Positions 1 through 6,197 of a stretch of DNA of 13,590 nucleotides are shown here, one piece after another. The position numbers and the translations under genes were made by a program. Positions within the stretch are counted from its first letter, which is position 1. Each line of letters begins with the position of its first letter. Origin of the DNA: Burkholderiaceae bacterium. Lineage in GTDB: Bacteria > Pseudomonadota > Gammaproteobacteria > Burkholderiales > Burkholderiaceae. Under the pieces are notes generated by a model, which was not told the DNA's origin, did not search any database, and worked only from the letters and a program-made list of their open reading frames with translations. The stretch spans positions 1-13,590 of the forward strand of contig CANHLB010000022.1 in assembly GCA_947461335.1 (NCBI GenBank), given 5' to 3'.

Positions 1-4
1 ACAC

Positions 5-268
5 ATGGCAACAAAGAAAAAACCTGCTGCAAAGAAACCAGCTGCTAAGAAAAAAGTAGCTGCTAAGAAACCAGCTGCTAAAAAAGTAGCTAAGAAGAAG
101 CCAGCTGCTAAGAAGCGTCCAGCTGCTAAGAAGAAGCCTGCTGCTAAAAAAGCTGCTAAAAAGCGTCCAGCTGCTAAGAAAAAAGCTGCCGCTAAGAAGC
201 CAGCCGCTAAAAAAGCTGCTAAAAAGCGTCCAGCTGCTAAAAAGAAGCGTGTAGCTAAAAAAAAGTAA
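5..268 (+). CDS. Histone H1-like DNA-binding protein (zero-frame product, 87 aa)
   Basis: This is a very basic, low-complexity protein made almost only of Lys, Ala, Pro, Val and Arg in repeats of the type KKPAAKK and KKRPAAKK. It has no folded domain. Proteins of this composition in Burkholderiales and Bordetella are related to the C-terminal tail of eukaryotic histone H1 and bind DNA non-specifically in the nucleoid. The ATG at 5 has only four bases upstream in the window, so its ribosome binding site cannot be seen. The MATKKKPAAKK beginning is typical of the family. The frame ends at a TAA directly after an A8G tract. The same low-complexity sequence continues in the -1 frame to 381 and ends in a tail ending WPFPTGTRP, which I recall as usual for Burkholderiales H1-like proteins. 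The 87-residue product is therefore either a truncated form or the short product of frameshifting. Family assignment is confident; the true C-terminus is uncertain. Confidence 0.85.
   Translation: MATKKKPAAKKPAAKKKVAAKKPAAKKVAKKKPAAKKRPAAKKKPAAKKAAKKRPAAKKKAAAKKPAAKKAAKKRPAAKKKRVAKKK
143..240 (+). repeat. Direct repeat of 35 bp, 63 bp apart, inside the H1-like gene
   Basis: Bases 143-177 and 206-240 are identical over 35 positions, so the period is 63 bp or 21 codons. The following 28 bases of each unit are similar in coding but have diverged. Because the period is a multiple of three, unequal recombination or slippage between the copies would change the number of KKPAAKK units without breaking the frame. 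This length variation is expected for the H1-like family. Confidence 0.85.
259..265 (+). promoter_or_regulatory. Candidate -1 slippery heptamer A AAA AAG in zero-frame phase
   Basis: The codons before the stop are GCT AAA AAA AAG TAA. The last seven bases before the stop form A AAA AAG in the X XXY YYZ phase, the same heptamer as the E. coli dnaX frameshift site. It lies within an A8 run (257-264) that could also promote transcriptional slippage. A GC-only 6-bp inverted repeat (289-294 with 309-314, loop of 14) lies downstream. It starts 23 bases after the heptamer, which is farther than usual stimulators. No clear internal Shine-Dalgarno stimulator is visible. Confidence 0.5.
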
Positions 269-381
269 GTAAGCCTACTGCGAAGAAAGCGGGCTCTGCT
301 GTAAAAAAGCCCGCGGCTAAGAAAGCTGCAACAGTAACAACTGCCGCTGCCTGGCCCTTCCCAACTGGCACTCGTCCTTAA
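265..381 (+). other. -1 frame continuation of the H1-like gene (38 codons, conserved-looking C-terminal tail)
   Basis: Reading in the -1 frame from base 265 gives V-S-K-P-T-A-K-K and so on, with more KKPAAKKAA repeats, and ends AAAWPFPTGTRP before TAA at 379-381. There is no internal stop and no plausible start codon of its own. A shift at the A-tract would join it to the upstream 87 codons and give a protein of 125 residues. The aromatic tail is not something a random frame would produce after a Lys/Ala repeat, so this segment was, or still is, part of the gene. The options are programmed -1 frameshifting, polymerase slippage that adds one A, a genuine frameshift mutation, or a one-base sequencing error in the A-run. 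The sequence alone cannot separate these. Confidence 0.75.
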
Positions 382-412
382 GTTTTTACTTTAGACGGGT
401 TCTAAGAAGTTC

Positions 413-441
413 AAAGGGGTCTCTATGAGACCCCTTTTTTT
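413..441 (+). terminator. Rho-independent terminator after the H1-like gene
   Basis: An 11-bp perfect stem, AAAGGGGTCTC paired with GAGACCCCTTT, has a 3-base loop at 424-426 and runs into seven T residues at 435-441. It lies 31 bases past the -1 frame stop at 381 and 144 bases past the zero-frame stop, so it fits the longer product as the natural gene end. On the opposite strand the hairpin is followed by only three T residues, so termination of the facing kinase transcript would be weaker. Confidence 0.92.
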
Positions 442-474
442 ATTGCCTGCTCTTAGCGGGGACGGATCTGATCT

Positions 475-1434
475 TTAGAAACTAAACCCGAACGCCAATT
501 TGAATTGCTCAGCAATCTGAGTTTGGCTTAATTGGTGATTTTGTGGCCCTTGGTGGGTGATCTTGATTGAGCCCATCAGACTTGCTAGGCGACCGGTGGT
601 TTCCCAGTCCATCCCATTTTCTAGTCCAAAGAGTAGTCCACCACGAAATGCGTCGCCGCATCCGGTTGGATCTACTACTTTTGCCGCTGGCACAGGAGGA
701 ATAGAGATGCATTTGCCATCTGAATAAATATCTGCACCTTCGGCGCCTTTAGTGACAATCAAAGCCTTCACGCGTTCAGCGACTTTAGAAAGACTCAAAC
801 CCGTTCTTTGGGCAAGCATTTCGCCTTCATAGTCATTGACAGCCAGATAACTTGCAATATCGACTAACTCAAGTAGCTCTGGCCCATTAAACATCGGTAA
901 GCCTTGGCCTGGATCAAAGATAAAAGGGATATTGGCTTCTGCCAATTGGTGGCAGTGCTCCCACATGCCTTGACGGCCATCAGGGGCAACGATTCCTAAT
1001 TTTGCTGTGCCTTTAGCATTTTTACTGCGTTCAGCAACCACTGCAGAAACTAAGTTGAGATGTGATTGATCCATTGCCCCTGGATGAAATGCGGTGATTT
1101 GATTATTAGCCTGATCCGTTGTGATCATCGCTTGCGCTGTAAAGGCTTGGTCGATTTGACGAATATGACTCGCATCAATGTTGAGTTTCTCAAGGCGTTT
1201 CATGTAGGAAGTTGCATCGCCACCGACTGTTGCCATGATGATTGGGTCACCACCCAAAAGACTGAGGTTGTAGGCTATATTGCCGGCGCAACCTCCGAAT
1301 TCTCGGCGCATCGTGGGCACTAAGAAAGCCACATTGAGGATATGAATCTGCTCTGGCAGAATTTGATCGGCAAATTTGCCTTCAAAGTTCATGATGGTGT
1401 CGTAAGCGATAGAGCCGCAGATCAAGCTAGCCAT
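475..1434 (-). CDS. PfkB-family carbohydrate/nucleoside kinase (adenosine kinase-like)
   Basis: A 319-residue ribokinase-fold kinase that transfers phosphate from ATP to a sugar or nucleoside hydroxyl in the cytoplasm. The N-terminal PfkB signature is FGGCAGN at residues 46-52 followed by LSLLGG. The C-terminal signature is DPTGCGDAF at 255-263, with Asp261 as the expected catalytic base and the surrounding glycines forming the anion hole. An NDYE sequence at 200-203 matches the NxxE magnesium/phosphate motif. Length is normal for the family. Burkholderiales homologues are often annotated as adenosine kinase, but the substrate cannot be read from the sequence. The gene is last in the minus-strand group, 100 bases after the PrmA-DUF3426 fusion, and may have its own promoter in that AT-rich gap. 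It faces the H1-like gene and its terminator. Confidence 0.9.
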   Translation of the reverse strand: MASLICGSIAYDTIMNFEGKFADQILPEQIHILNVAFLVPTMRREFGGCAGNIAYNLSLLGGDPIIMATVGGDATSYMKRLEKLNIDASHIRQIDQAFTAQAMITTDQANNQITAFHPGAMDQSHLNLVSAVVAERSKNAKGTAKLGIVAPDGRQGMWEHCHQLAEANIPFIFDPGQGLPMFNGPELLELVDIASYLAVNDYEGEMLAQRTGLSLSKVAERVKALIVTKGAEGADIYSDGKCISIPPVPAAKVVDPTGCGDAFRGGLLFGLENGMDWETTGRLASLMGSIKITHQGPQNHQLSQTQIAEQFKLAFGFSF

Positions 1435-1454
1435 AAATTACTTTCTGTAGAAAA

Positions 1455-1485
1455 GGAATAGGAATAAGAATAAGGGTCAAGAATA
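1455..1485. repeat. Short imperfect hexamer repeat (GGAATA-like) upstream of the kinase
   Basis: On the plus strand GGAATA, GGAATA and AGAATA follow each other at 1455-1472, and AGAATA recurs at 1480-1485. On the minus strand this is a pyrimidine-rich leader (TATTCC-type units) 20 to 50 bases before the kinase ATG. Strand-slippage expansion is the simplest origin. A regulatory role, for example changing promoter spacing, is only a possibility. Confidence 0.5.
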
Positions 1486-1534
1486 AAGAAAAAGCAAAAT
1501 TGGGGCAGTAGTTTGGGGGGTAATTGGACTAGCT

Positions 1535-3064
1535 TTAGGGATAAACAACTCTGATTCGATATCCAGCAGCATTTTGCGGTACCTGAATTGATAAATTACT
1601 TTGTATTTGTTCGCCAGAAGGGACTCCCATCCGTAAAAAATCAGAATGAGATTCTTGCCAAGCCACAGGTAACCATTCTTTTGGTGTGAATTGAATGGAT
1701 TTGATCTCAGATTCTTCCGCATCAGTGAGGGAAATTTCTAAATTTGGTGCTAAAACGGCAATCGCAAGACGATTTTGTATTTCAACTTGGAGTATTGATT
1801 GATTTGCAACGCTTTTAAGGCCCTCTCGCGCGTTTTCAGGCGATAGTGTGGCTGAAGTTATTTTCCATGCAGCAAAATCGCTTACAGGACGATTTACGCA
1901 TCCTAGTGCGCCACATAATTTTTCGTCAACAGCTTGTAAAACAGAAAATGCAGCTACTGAAAAAGAATTTGAACTGCCATCAACGCGCGGCGCTAATTTT
2001 GAAAGTAAAAAACTCCTGGAAAGATGCTCGCCAAAAGCGATCAACACAACAAAAAAACAAATGAGAAGAGTGATCTTGACTCTTTTTTTTTGCGCAGGTG
2101 CAGCAAAATCCATTTTTTTGCTGCTGGCTTGGTCTTTAGCAAGAGCTCCATGTAAGCAAACCCAACCGTCATTTTCTTTCCAAACCGAGAGTTTGAGCCA
2201 TTGACTATAGGTGGCAATCACTTCATCTGCTTGACGAGCAAGCACTCCAGATAAAACAATTTGCCCGCCTGGGCGCACTTTATTGACCAATGCAGGAGCA
2301 AGGACCTGCAATGGGTTGGCCAAAATATTAGCCATCACGATGTCATATTTGGTTTCTGCCGCAAGTTCTTTAGCGTCTTCGTTTGGTAAAACAAACTGAA
2401 TAACAGCCTTGTTAATTTCGGCATTGCTGCGCGCCGCCACCATTGCCTGTGGATCAATATCCGTTCCGACAACAGGATTGCAACCGAGTTTTGCAGCAGC
2501 AATTGCCAAAATACCGGAGCCACAGCCGTAATCCAAGAGACTGTGTTGTGTAAGGTTCTGATGCTCTTCGAGCCAAAGCAGGCATAAATGAGTAGTGGGG
2601 TGACTGCCAGTTCCAAAGGCAAGTCCTGGATCAACTGCTAAACAAATTGCATTTGGATCAGTGGGAGCTTCATGCCAAGAGGGAACTACCCAAATGCGTT
2701 TACCCACTTGAATAGGTGCAAATTGGCTTTGAGTAAGTCTTACCCAATCTTGCTCTTCAACGATTTTTTCTTCTGGGATTCCTAGCTTAAAACCAGCATC
2801 TTTCAGAGAAGCAAGCAATTCAGGAATAAATTGCGCGCTAGCTGAGCTATCAATATCAGGATTGAAGAGGGCGGTGACTGAAGACCTATCCCAAGCTTGG
2901 ACTTCTGGAGATAGACCAGGCTCTCCATAAAGCGGGTTCTCATCATAGCCACCAGCTGAATCATCTTCTACCGTTACAGAGAGAGCACCCAATTCAAGCA
3001 GGGCATCACCAAGAGGTTCAGCAGTTTCAGCAACTACCGTGAAAACGAGTTCACGATATGACAT
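1535..3064 (-). CDS. prmA: Fusion of ribosomal protein L11 methyltransferase (PrmA) with a membrane-anchored DUF3426 domain
   Basis: A 509-residue protein with two unrelated parts. Residues 1 to about 308 are a full PrmA, which trimethylates ribosomal protein L11 with S-adenosylmethionine. This part has FGTGSHPTT at 150-158, the SAM-binding DYGCGSGIL at 178-186, TDID at 201-204 and ANILANPL at 245-252, and ends at WVCLHGAL near 308, where PrmA normally stops. A charged linker (309-330) leads to one membrane helix (about 331-347) and a C-terminal DUF3426 domain with LCGALGC at 383-389 and FTPKEWLP at 459-466. DUF3426 proteins normally start with a CxxC zinc ribbon and are encoded by a separate gene; that ribbon is absent here. 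A deletion that fused neighbouring genes is the simplest origin. The predicted topology puts PrmA in the cytoplasm and DUF3426 in the periplasm. The start lies 16 bases after accC; the Shine-Dalgarno is weak. Confidence 0.85.
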   Translation of the reverse strand: MSYRELVFTVVAETAEPLGDALLELGALSVTVEDDSAGGYDENPLYGEPGLSPEVQAWDRSSVTALFNPDIDSSASAQFIPELLASLKDAGFKLGIPEEKIVEEQDWVRLTQSQFAPIQVGKRIWVVPSWHEAPTDPNAICLAVDPGLAFGTGSHPTTHLCLLWLEEHQNLTQHSLLDYGCGSGILAIAAAKLGCNPVVGTDIDPQAMVAARSNAEINKAVIQFVLPNEDAKELAAETKYDIVMANILANPLQVLAPALVNKVRPGGQIVLSGVLARQADEVIATYSQWLKLSVWKENDGWVCLHGALAKDQASSKKMDFAAPAQKKRVKITLLICFFVVLIAFGEHLSRSFLLSKLAPRVDGSSNSFSVAAFSVLQAVDEKLCGALGCVNRPVSDFAAWKITSATLSPENAREGLKSVANQSILQVEIQNRLAIAVLAPNLEISLTDAEESEIKSIQFTPKEWLPVAWQESHSDFLRMGVPSGEQIQSNLSIQVPQNAAGYRIRVVYP

Positions 3065-3080
3065 GAGGCACTTGCATGAG

Positions 3081-4445
3081 TTAAGATTTTCCGCGACTTG
3101 CAGCTTGCTCTTCTAAGCGATGCTCCAGGTAGTGAATGCTAGTGCCACCTTCCATAAAGTTGGGATCGAGCATTAATTCGCGGTGCAGAGGTACATTGGT
3201 GGTAATACCATCAATCACCATCTCAGAAAGCGCTATTTGCATGCGACGTATTGCTTGTTCACGTGTATTGCCGTAAGAAATCAATTTACCAATCATGGAG
3301 TCATAGTTGGCGGGAACGACATAACCGCTATAGGCATGGGAATCGACACGAATTCCGGGGCCACCTGGCATATGAAAGGATCCAATCTTGCCTGGACTTG
3401 GCGTGAACTTAAATGGATCTTCTGCATTCAGACGGCATTCGATGGCATGCCCACGAATCACAATATCTTTTTGGCGATAAGCTAATTTGAGACCAGCAGC
3501 AATCCGAATTTGTTCTTGAACGATGTCAACGCCGGTAATCATTTCAGTTACTGGATGCTCAACCTGAACGCGAGTATTCATCTCGATGAAGAAGAATTCA
3601 CCATTTTCATACAGAAATTCAAATGTTCCTGCACCACGGTAACCCATTTTTCGACAGGCTTCAGCACAGCGTTCACCAATTTTGGTAATCAGGCGACGAT
3701 CAATTCCGGGTGCTGGAGCTTCTTCAATCACTTTTTGGTGGCGGCGTTGCATTGAGCAATCACGCTCGCCCAGCCAAATCGCATTGCCATGGGTATCTGC
3801 CAAGATTTGTATTTCTACGTGGCGAGGCTTTTCTAAAAACTTCTCCATATAGACTTCCGGGTTACCAAAAGCACGACCTGCTTCTTCACGAGTCATATTC
3901 ACAGCATTGATGAGAGCAGCTTCAGTATGAACAACCCGCATACCGCGACCACCACCACCGCCAGCAGCTTTAATAATGACTGGGTAACCCACCTTTTTTG
4001 CAGCAGCAATAGTTTCTTTTGGGTTATCCGATAGAGCACCCTCAGATCCAGGAACACAAGGTACACCTGCTTTGATCATGGCGCGTTTAGCGGAGACCTT
4101 GTCACCCATTAAGCGGATAGTTTCCGCTTTAGGGCCAATAAAAGCGAAGCCTGATTTCTCTACACGTTCAGCAAAATCAGCATTTTCAGATAGGAATCCG
4201 TAACCTGGATGAATTGCTTCAGCGTCGGTCACTTCCGCTGCGGAAATAATTGCAGGCATATTGAGATAACTGAGGGGCGATGGGGCAGGCCCAATACAAA
4301 CCGCCTCATCAGCAAGCTTCACATACTTTGCTTCTTTGTCGGCAGTGGAATAGACCACTACCGTTTTAATTCCCAACTCACGGCATGCGCGTTGGATACG
4401 GAGAGCAATTTCTCCCCGATTGGCAATCAGAATCTTATCGAACAT
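3081..4445 (-). CDS. accC: Biotin carboxylase, acetyl-CoA carboxylase subunit
   Basis: A 454-residue ATP-grasp enzyme that carboxylates the biotin of AccB with bicarbonate and ATP, the first half-reaction of acetyl-CoA carboxylase and the committed step of fatty acid synthesis. The N-terminus [17 protein letters not shown] is typical. The ATP-binding lysines are K116 and K159, and the glycine-rich lid GGGGGRGM is at 162-169. The metal and catalytic residues are E276, E288, N290, R292, Q294 and E296, plus R338; these positions match the E. coli numbering. Length is close to E. coli AccC (449). The gene follows accB after 48 bases and precedes prmA by 16 bases, so the three are very likely cotranscribed. 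Nothing is unusual in the protein. Confidence 0.98.
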   Translation of the reverse strand: MFDKILIANRGEIALRIQRACRELGIKTVVVYSTADKEAKYVKLADEAVCIGPAPSPLSYLNMPAIISAAEVTDAEAIHPGYGFLSENADFAERVEKSGFAFIGPKAETIRLMGDKVSAKRAMIKAGVPCVPGSEGALSDNPKETIAAAKKVGYPVIIKAAGGGGGRGMRVVHTEAALINAVNMTREEAGRAFGNPEVYMEKFLEKPRHVEIQILADTHGNAIWLGERDCSMQRRHQKVIEEAPAPGIDRRLITKIGERCAEACRKMGYRGAGTFEFLYENGEFFFIEMNTRVQVEHPVTEMITGVDIVQEQIRIAAGLKLAYRQKDIVIRGHAIECRLNAEDPFKFTPSPGKIGSFHMPGGPGIRVDSHAYSGYVVPANYDSMIGKLISYGNTREQAIRRMQIALSEMVIDGITTNVPLHRELMLDPNFMEGGTSIHYLEHRLEEQAASRGKS

Positions 4446-4493
4446 GTCGGCGCTAAGTTAGGTAAAAATAAATTAGTAGGAAGGCTTAAAGGA

Positions 4494-4967
4494 TTAAGCA
4501 ATGATGAAAAGGGGTTGGTCAAATTCAACACCTTGACCGTTTTCGCAAAGGATTTCTTTCACGACGCCAGCATGCTCAGACTCAATCTCATTGAGTAGTT
4601 TCATAGCTTCAATGATGCAAAGTGTTTGACCTACTTTGACGGTATCCCCAATACTCACAAAATTGGGAGACTCTGGGTTTGGAGCGCGATAAAAAGTACC
4701 GACCATAGGAGAGCGTGCAACAAAGCCAGATTGTTCATCGGGCGATTGCATCACTGGAGTTGCTACTGGTGCAAGGTTTGCTGCGGGAGCAACTGGTGGA
4801 GTATGAGCATGAGCAGGGGCTGGGTTTGTATAAACTACCTGTCCAGTAGGGACTGCAGAGCCGGCGTTAACAATACGTACACGGTCTTCCCCTTCATTAA
4901 CCTCTAACTCAGAAATGCCTGATTCAGAAACAAGGTCGATTAAGGTTTTTAGTTTTCTCAGATCCAT
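4494..4967 (-). CDS. accB: Biotin carboxyl carrier protein of acetyl-CoA carboxylase
   Basis: A 157-residue carrier that is biotinylated by BirA and shuttles the carboxyl group from AccC to the carboxyltransferase AccA/AccD. The N-terminal dimerisation segment (1-35) is followed by a flexible Ala/Pro/His-rich linker (about 38-75). The biotinyl domain (about 82-157) holds [10 protein letters not shown], with the biotinylated lysine at 123. The protruding thumb [13 protein letters not shown] at 91-103 is the mark of AccB as opposed to other biotinyl or lipoyl domains. Length is almost that of E. coli AccB (156). The start at 4967 is supported by a good Shine-Dalgarno seven bases upstream. It sits between aroQ (37 bases upstream) and accC, an arrangement common in proteobacteria. 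Confidence 0.98.
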   Translation of the reverse strand: MDLRKLKTLIDLVSESGISELEVNEGEDRVRIVNAGSAVPTGQVVYTNPAPAHAHTPPVAPAANLAPVATPVMQSPDEQSGFVARSPMVGTFYRAPNPESPNFVSIGDTVKVGQTLCIIEAMKLLNEIESEHAGVVKEILCENGQGVEFDQPLFIIA

Positions 4968-4974
4968 ACGAGTG

Positions 4975-4982
4975 CTTCCTCT
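4975..4982 (-). promoter_or_regulatory. Ribosome binding site of accB
   Basis: On the minus strand AGAGGAAG lies seven bases before the ATG at 4967. It is one of the two clearest Shine-Dalgarno sequences in the window and fixes the accB start. Confidence 0.8.
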
Positions 4983-5004
4983 GTTTTTATTTCTTTAAAT
5001 AAGC

Positions 5005-5454
5005 TTATTTTTGTAAACGGGCGATTGCTGCCTGCAGTGCTAGTTCATAGCCAATGGCACCCAGACCACAAATCACGCCAGTGGCAATGTCAGATAAATA
5101 GGAGTGTTTACGGAACTCTTCGCGCTGATGAATATTGGATAAATGGATTTCTATAAACGGGATTGCAACGCCAGCAAGTACGTCACGGAGAGCTACGCTA
5201 GTGTGGGTAAATGCACCTGGATTGATGATGATGAAATCAACCCCATCTTGTTTAGCCTTTTGAATGCGATCAATTAGTTCGCCTTCATGATTACTTTGAT
5301 AGGTGCCCAAGTCTATGGATTGAGCTTTAGACATATCTTCTAGCTTTTGGTGAATGTCTTGGAGGGTAGTTTTTCCATAAACCTCTGGTTCACGAGTCCC
5401 TAATAGATTGAGATTTGGGCCCTGAATTACGAGAATTGACGCTTTTTTCGACAT
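5005..5454 (-). CDS. aroQ: Type II 3-dehydroquinate dehydratase
   Basis: A 149-residue cytoplasmic enzyme that converts 3-dehydroquinate to 3-dehydroshikimate, the third step of the shikimate pathway. It belongs to the small dodecameric type II class, unrelated to AroD. The conserved blocks are [16 protein letters not shown] at 12-27 with the catalytic Tyr26, [10 protein letters not shown] at 53-62, [14 protein letters not shown] at 78-91, and IEIHLSN at 101-107 with the general acid His104, followed by REEFR with Arg115. Length is normal. It is the first gene of the minus-strand operon aroQ-accB-accC-prmA. AGGGA just before the ATG may serve as a closely spaced Shine-Dalgarno. A promoter is expected in the 189-base gap upstream. 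Confidence 0.97.
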   Translation of the reverse strand: MSKKASILVIQGPNLNLLGTREPEVYGKTTLQDIHQKLEDMSKAQSIDLGTYQSNHEGELIDRIQKAKQDGVDFIIINPGAFTHTSVALRDVLAGVAIPFIEIHLSNIHQREEFRKHSYLSDIATGVICGLGAIGYELALQAAIARLQK

Positions 5455-5508
5455 AGATCCCTGTTTTTGGCGGCTTTAGAGGTTTATTGCTTCAAACACT
5501 ATTGGAGA

Positions 5509-5537
5509 AGTATACCTTTCCGACTGTCTGGAAAAGG
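5509..5537 (-). promoter_or_regulatory. Candidate aroQ-accB-accC promoter -10 with adjoining inverted repeat
   Basis: The 189-base gap 5455-5643 lies between the stop of the thioredoxin-like gene and the start of aroQ, so it should hold the operon promoter. On the minus strand TATACT (5514 to 5509) is a good -10 hexamer 54 bases before the ATG. No convincing -35 lies 16-18 bases upstream. Directly next to it, CCTTTCC (5515-5521) and GGAAAAGG (5530-5537) form an imperfect inverted repeat where a -35/-10 spacer would be, as an operator might. The rest of the gap is AT-rich without other clear signals. The call is tentative. Confidence 0.35.
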
Positions 5538-5643
5538 AAATTTACCTATTTTTACAGGAATTTACTGCATGAAATGGATCATATTGCCCAATTTTTGTGC
5601 AATAAAAGGACCAAATTTAATCTTAAAAAATCAGTAAAATGCC

Positions 5644-6171
5644 TTATAAAGCAGATTTAATCGCCTTTCTGAGCTCATCTTCGCTTATCTTTCCCAATTT
5701 TGAATAGATAGCCTTCCCTTGTTGATTAATAATTACTGTGTAAGGAAGAGCTCCTTGGGCATTGCCCATTTGTTTAGAAAGACTGCTGCCCTCAAGTCCA
5801 CCTATAACAATGGGATAGGAAACGGGGGTACTTTTTAGAAATTCACGAATATTAGAGGGTGAATCGATACCGATGCCGACAAATAAGACATTTTGTTGTA
5901 AATATTCCTGCTGAAGTAGGTCTAAAGTAGGCATTTCTTCAACGCAGGGCGGGCACCAGGAGGCCCAAAAGTTCACTACCAAGATTTTTCCTTGCCATTG
6001 GGCCGTATCGGCTGGTTTTCCGTCAGGGGTTTGCCAAGGATTAGCAAAAAATGCTTTTACAGAAGGTTCGCTAGCTAAGCCTGTCTTAGAAATCCATTGC
6101 GAGGTCAGCACACCTCCAAGGAGTGCCAAAAGACTTATTCCGCCAATGATGATCCATTGTCTTCGGTTCAT
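5644..6171 (-). CDS. TlpA-like membrane-anchored thiol:disulfide thioredoxin
   Basis: A 175-residue protein with an N-terminal signal anchor (basic MNRRQ, then hydrophobic residues about 6-23) and a thioredoxin fold that should face the periplasm. The active site is WCPPC at 72-76 (Cys73, Cys76) in the VNFWASWCPPCVEEMP block, and the cis-proline is Pro143 in ALPYTVI. This is the TlpA/ResA/AhpC-TSA redoxin pattern. Such proteins usually reduce disulfides in the periplasm, for example in cytochrome c or copper-site assembly; no partner gene is near to narrow this down. The frame is open to an ATG at 6195, but the ATG at 6171 is chosen because AAGGAG lies at the right distance before it and the resulting N-terminus is a proper signal anchor. 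There is no lipobox. It is divergent from mpl. Confidence 0.93.
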   Translation of the reverse strand: MNRRQWIIIGGISLLALLGGVLTSQWISKTGLASEPSVKAFFANPWQTPDGKPADTAQWQGKILVVNFWASWCPPCVEEMPTLDLLQQEYLQQNVLFVGIGIDSPSNIREFLKSTPVSYPIVIGGLEGSSLSKQMGNAQGALPYTVIINQQGKAIYSKLGKISEDELRKAIKSAL

Positions 6172-6174
6172 TGC

Positions 6175-6182
6175 AACTCCTT
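6175..6182 (-). promoter_or_regulatory. Ribosome binding site that sets the thioredoxin start
   Basis: On the minus strand AAGGAGTT is followed by GCA and then the ATG at 6171. The near-consensus Shine-Dalgarno favours this start over the in-frame ATG eight codons upstream at 6195. Confidence 0.85.
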
Positions 6183-6185
6183 CGC

Positions 6186-6191
6186 TAAAAT
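6186..6191 (+). promoter_or_regulatory. Possible -10 element for leaderless transcription of mpl
   Basis: TAAAAT ends six bases before the mpl ATG, so transcription starting seven bases downstream of it would begin on the A of the start codon. No Shine-Dalgarno precedes mpl on the plus strand, which fits a leaderless message. A matching -35 at 16-18 bases is poor, so this is a weak call. Confidence 0.3.
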
Positions 6192-6197
6192 TCATAG

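Noticed and set aside
5..268. CRISPR-like or satellite array in the first 270 bases
   Set aside because: The repeats are in-frame codons for Lys, Ala and Pro without unique spacers, so they are a low-complexity coding repeat.
1846..2204. Plus-strand open frames of 72 and 118 codons opposite the fusion gene
   Set aside because: They are antisense to a well-supported conserved domain, show no recognisable protein features, and have low-complexity stretches inherited from the A/T runs of the other strand.
3183..4907. Several plus-strand frames opposite accC and accB
   Set aside because: AccC and AccB are conserved over their full length with all catalytic residues; the opposite frames have no family features.
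5582..5604. Inverted repeat TATTGC/GCAATA after the thioredoxin gene as a terminator
   Set aside because: The six-base AT-rich stem has an 11-base loop and no T tract on the minus strand, so it does not qualify as an intrinsic terminator.
6172..6195. Longer thioredoxin start at ATG 6195 (eight extra residues)
   Set aside because: The ATG at 6171 has AAGGAG at the right distance and gives a normal signal anchor; the longer form would also lie two bases from the mpl start codon.
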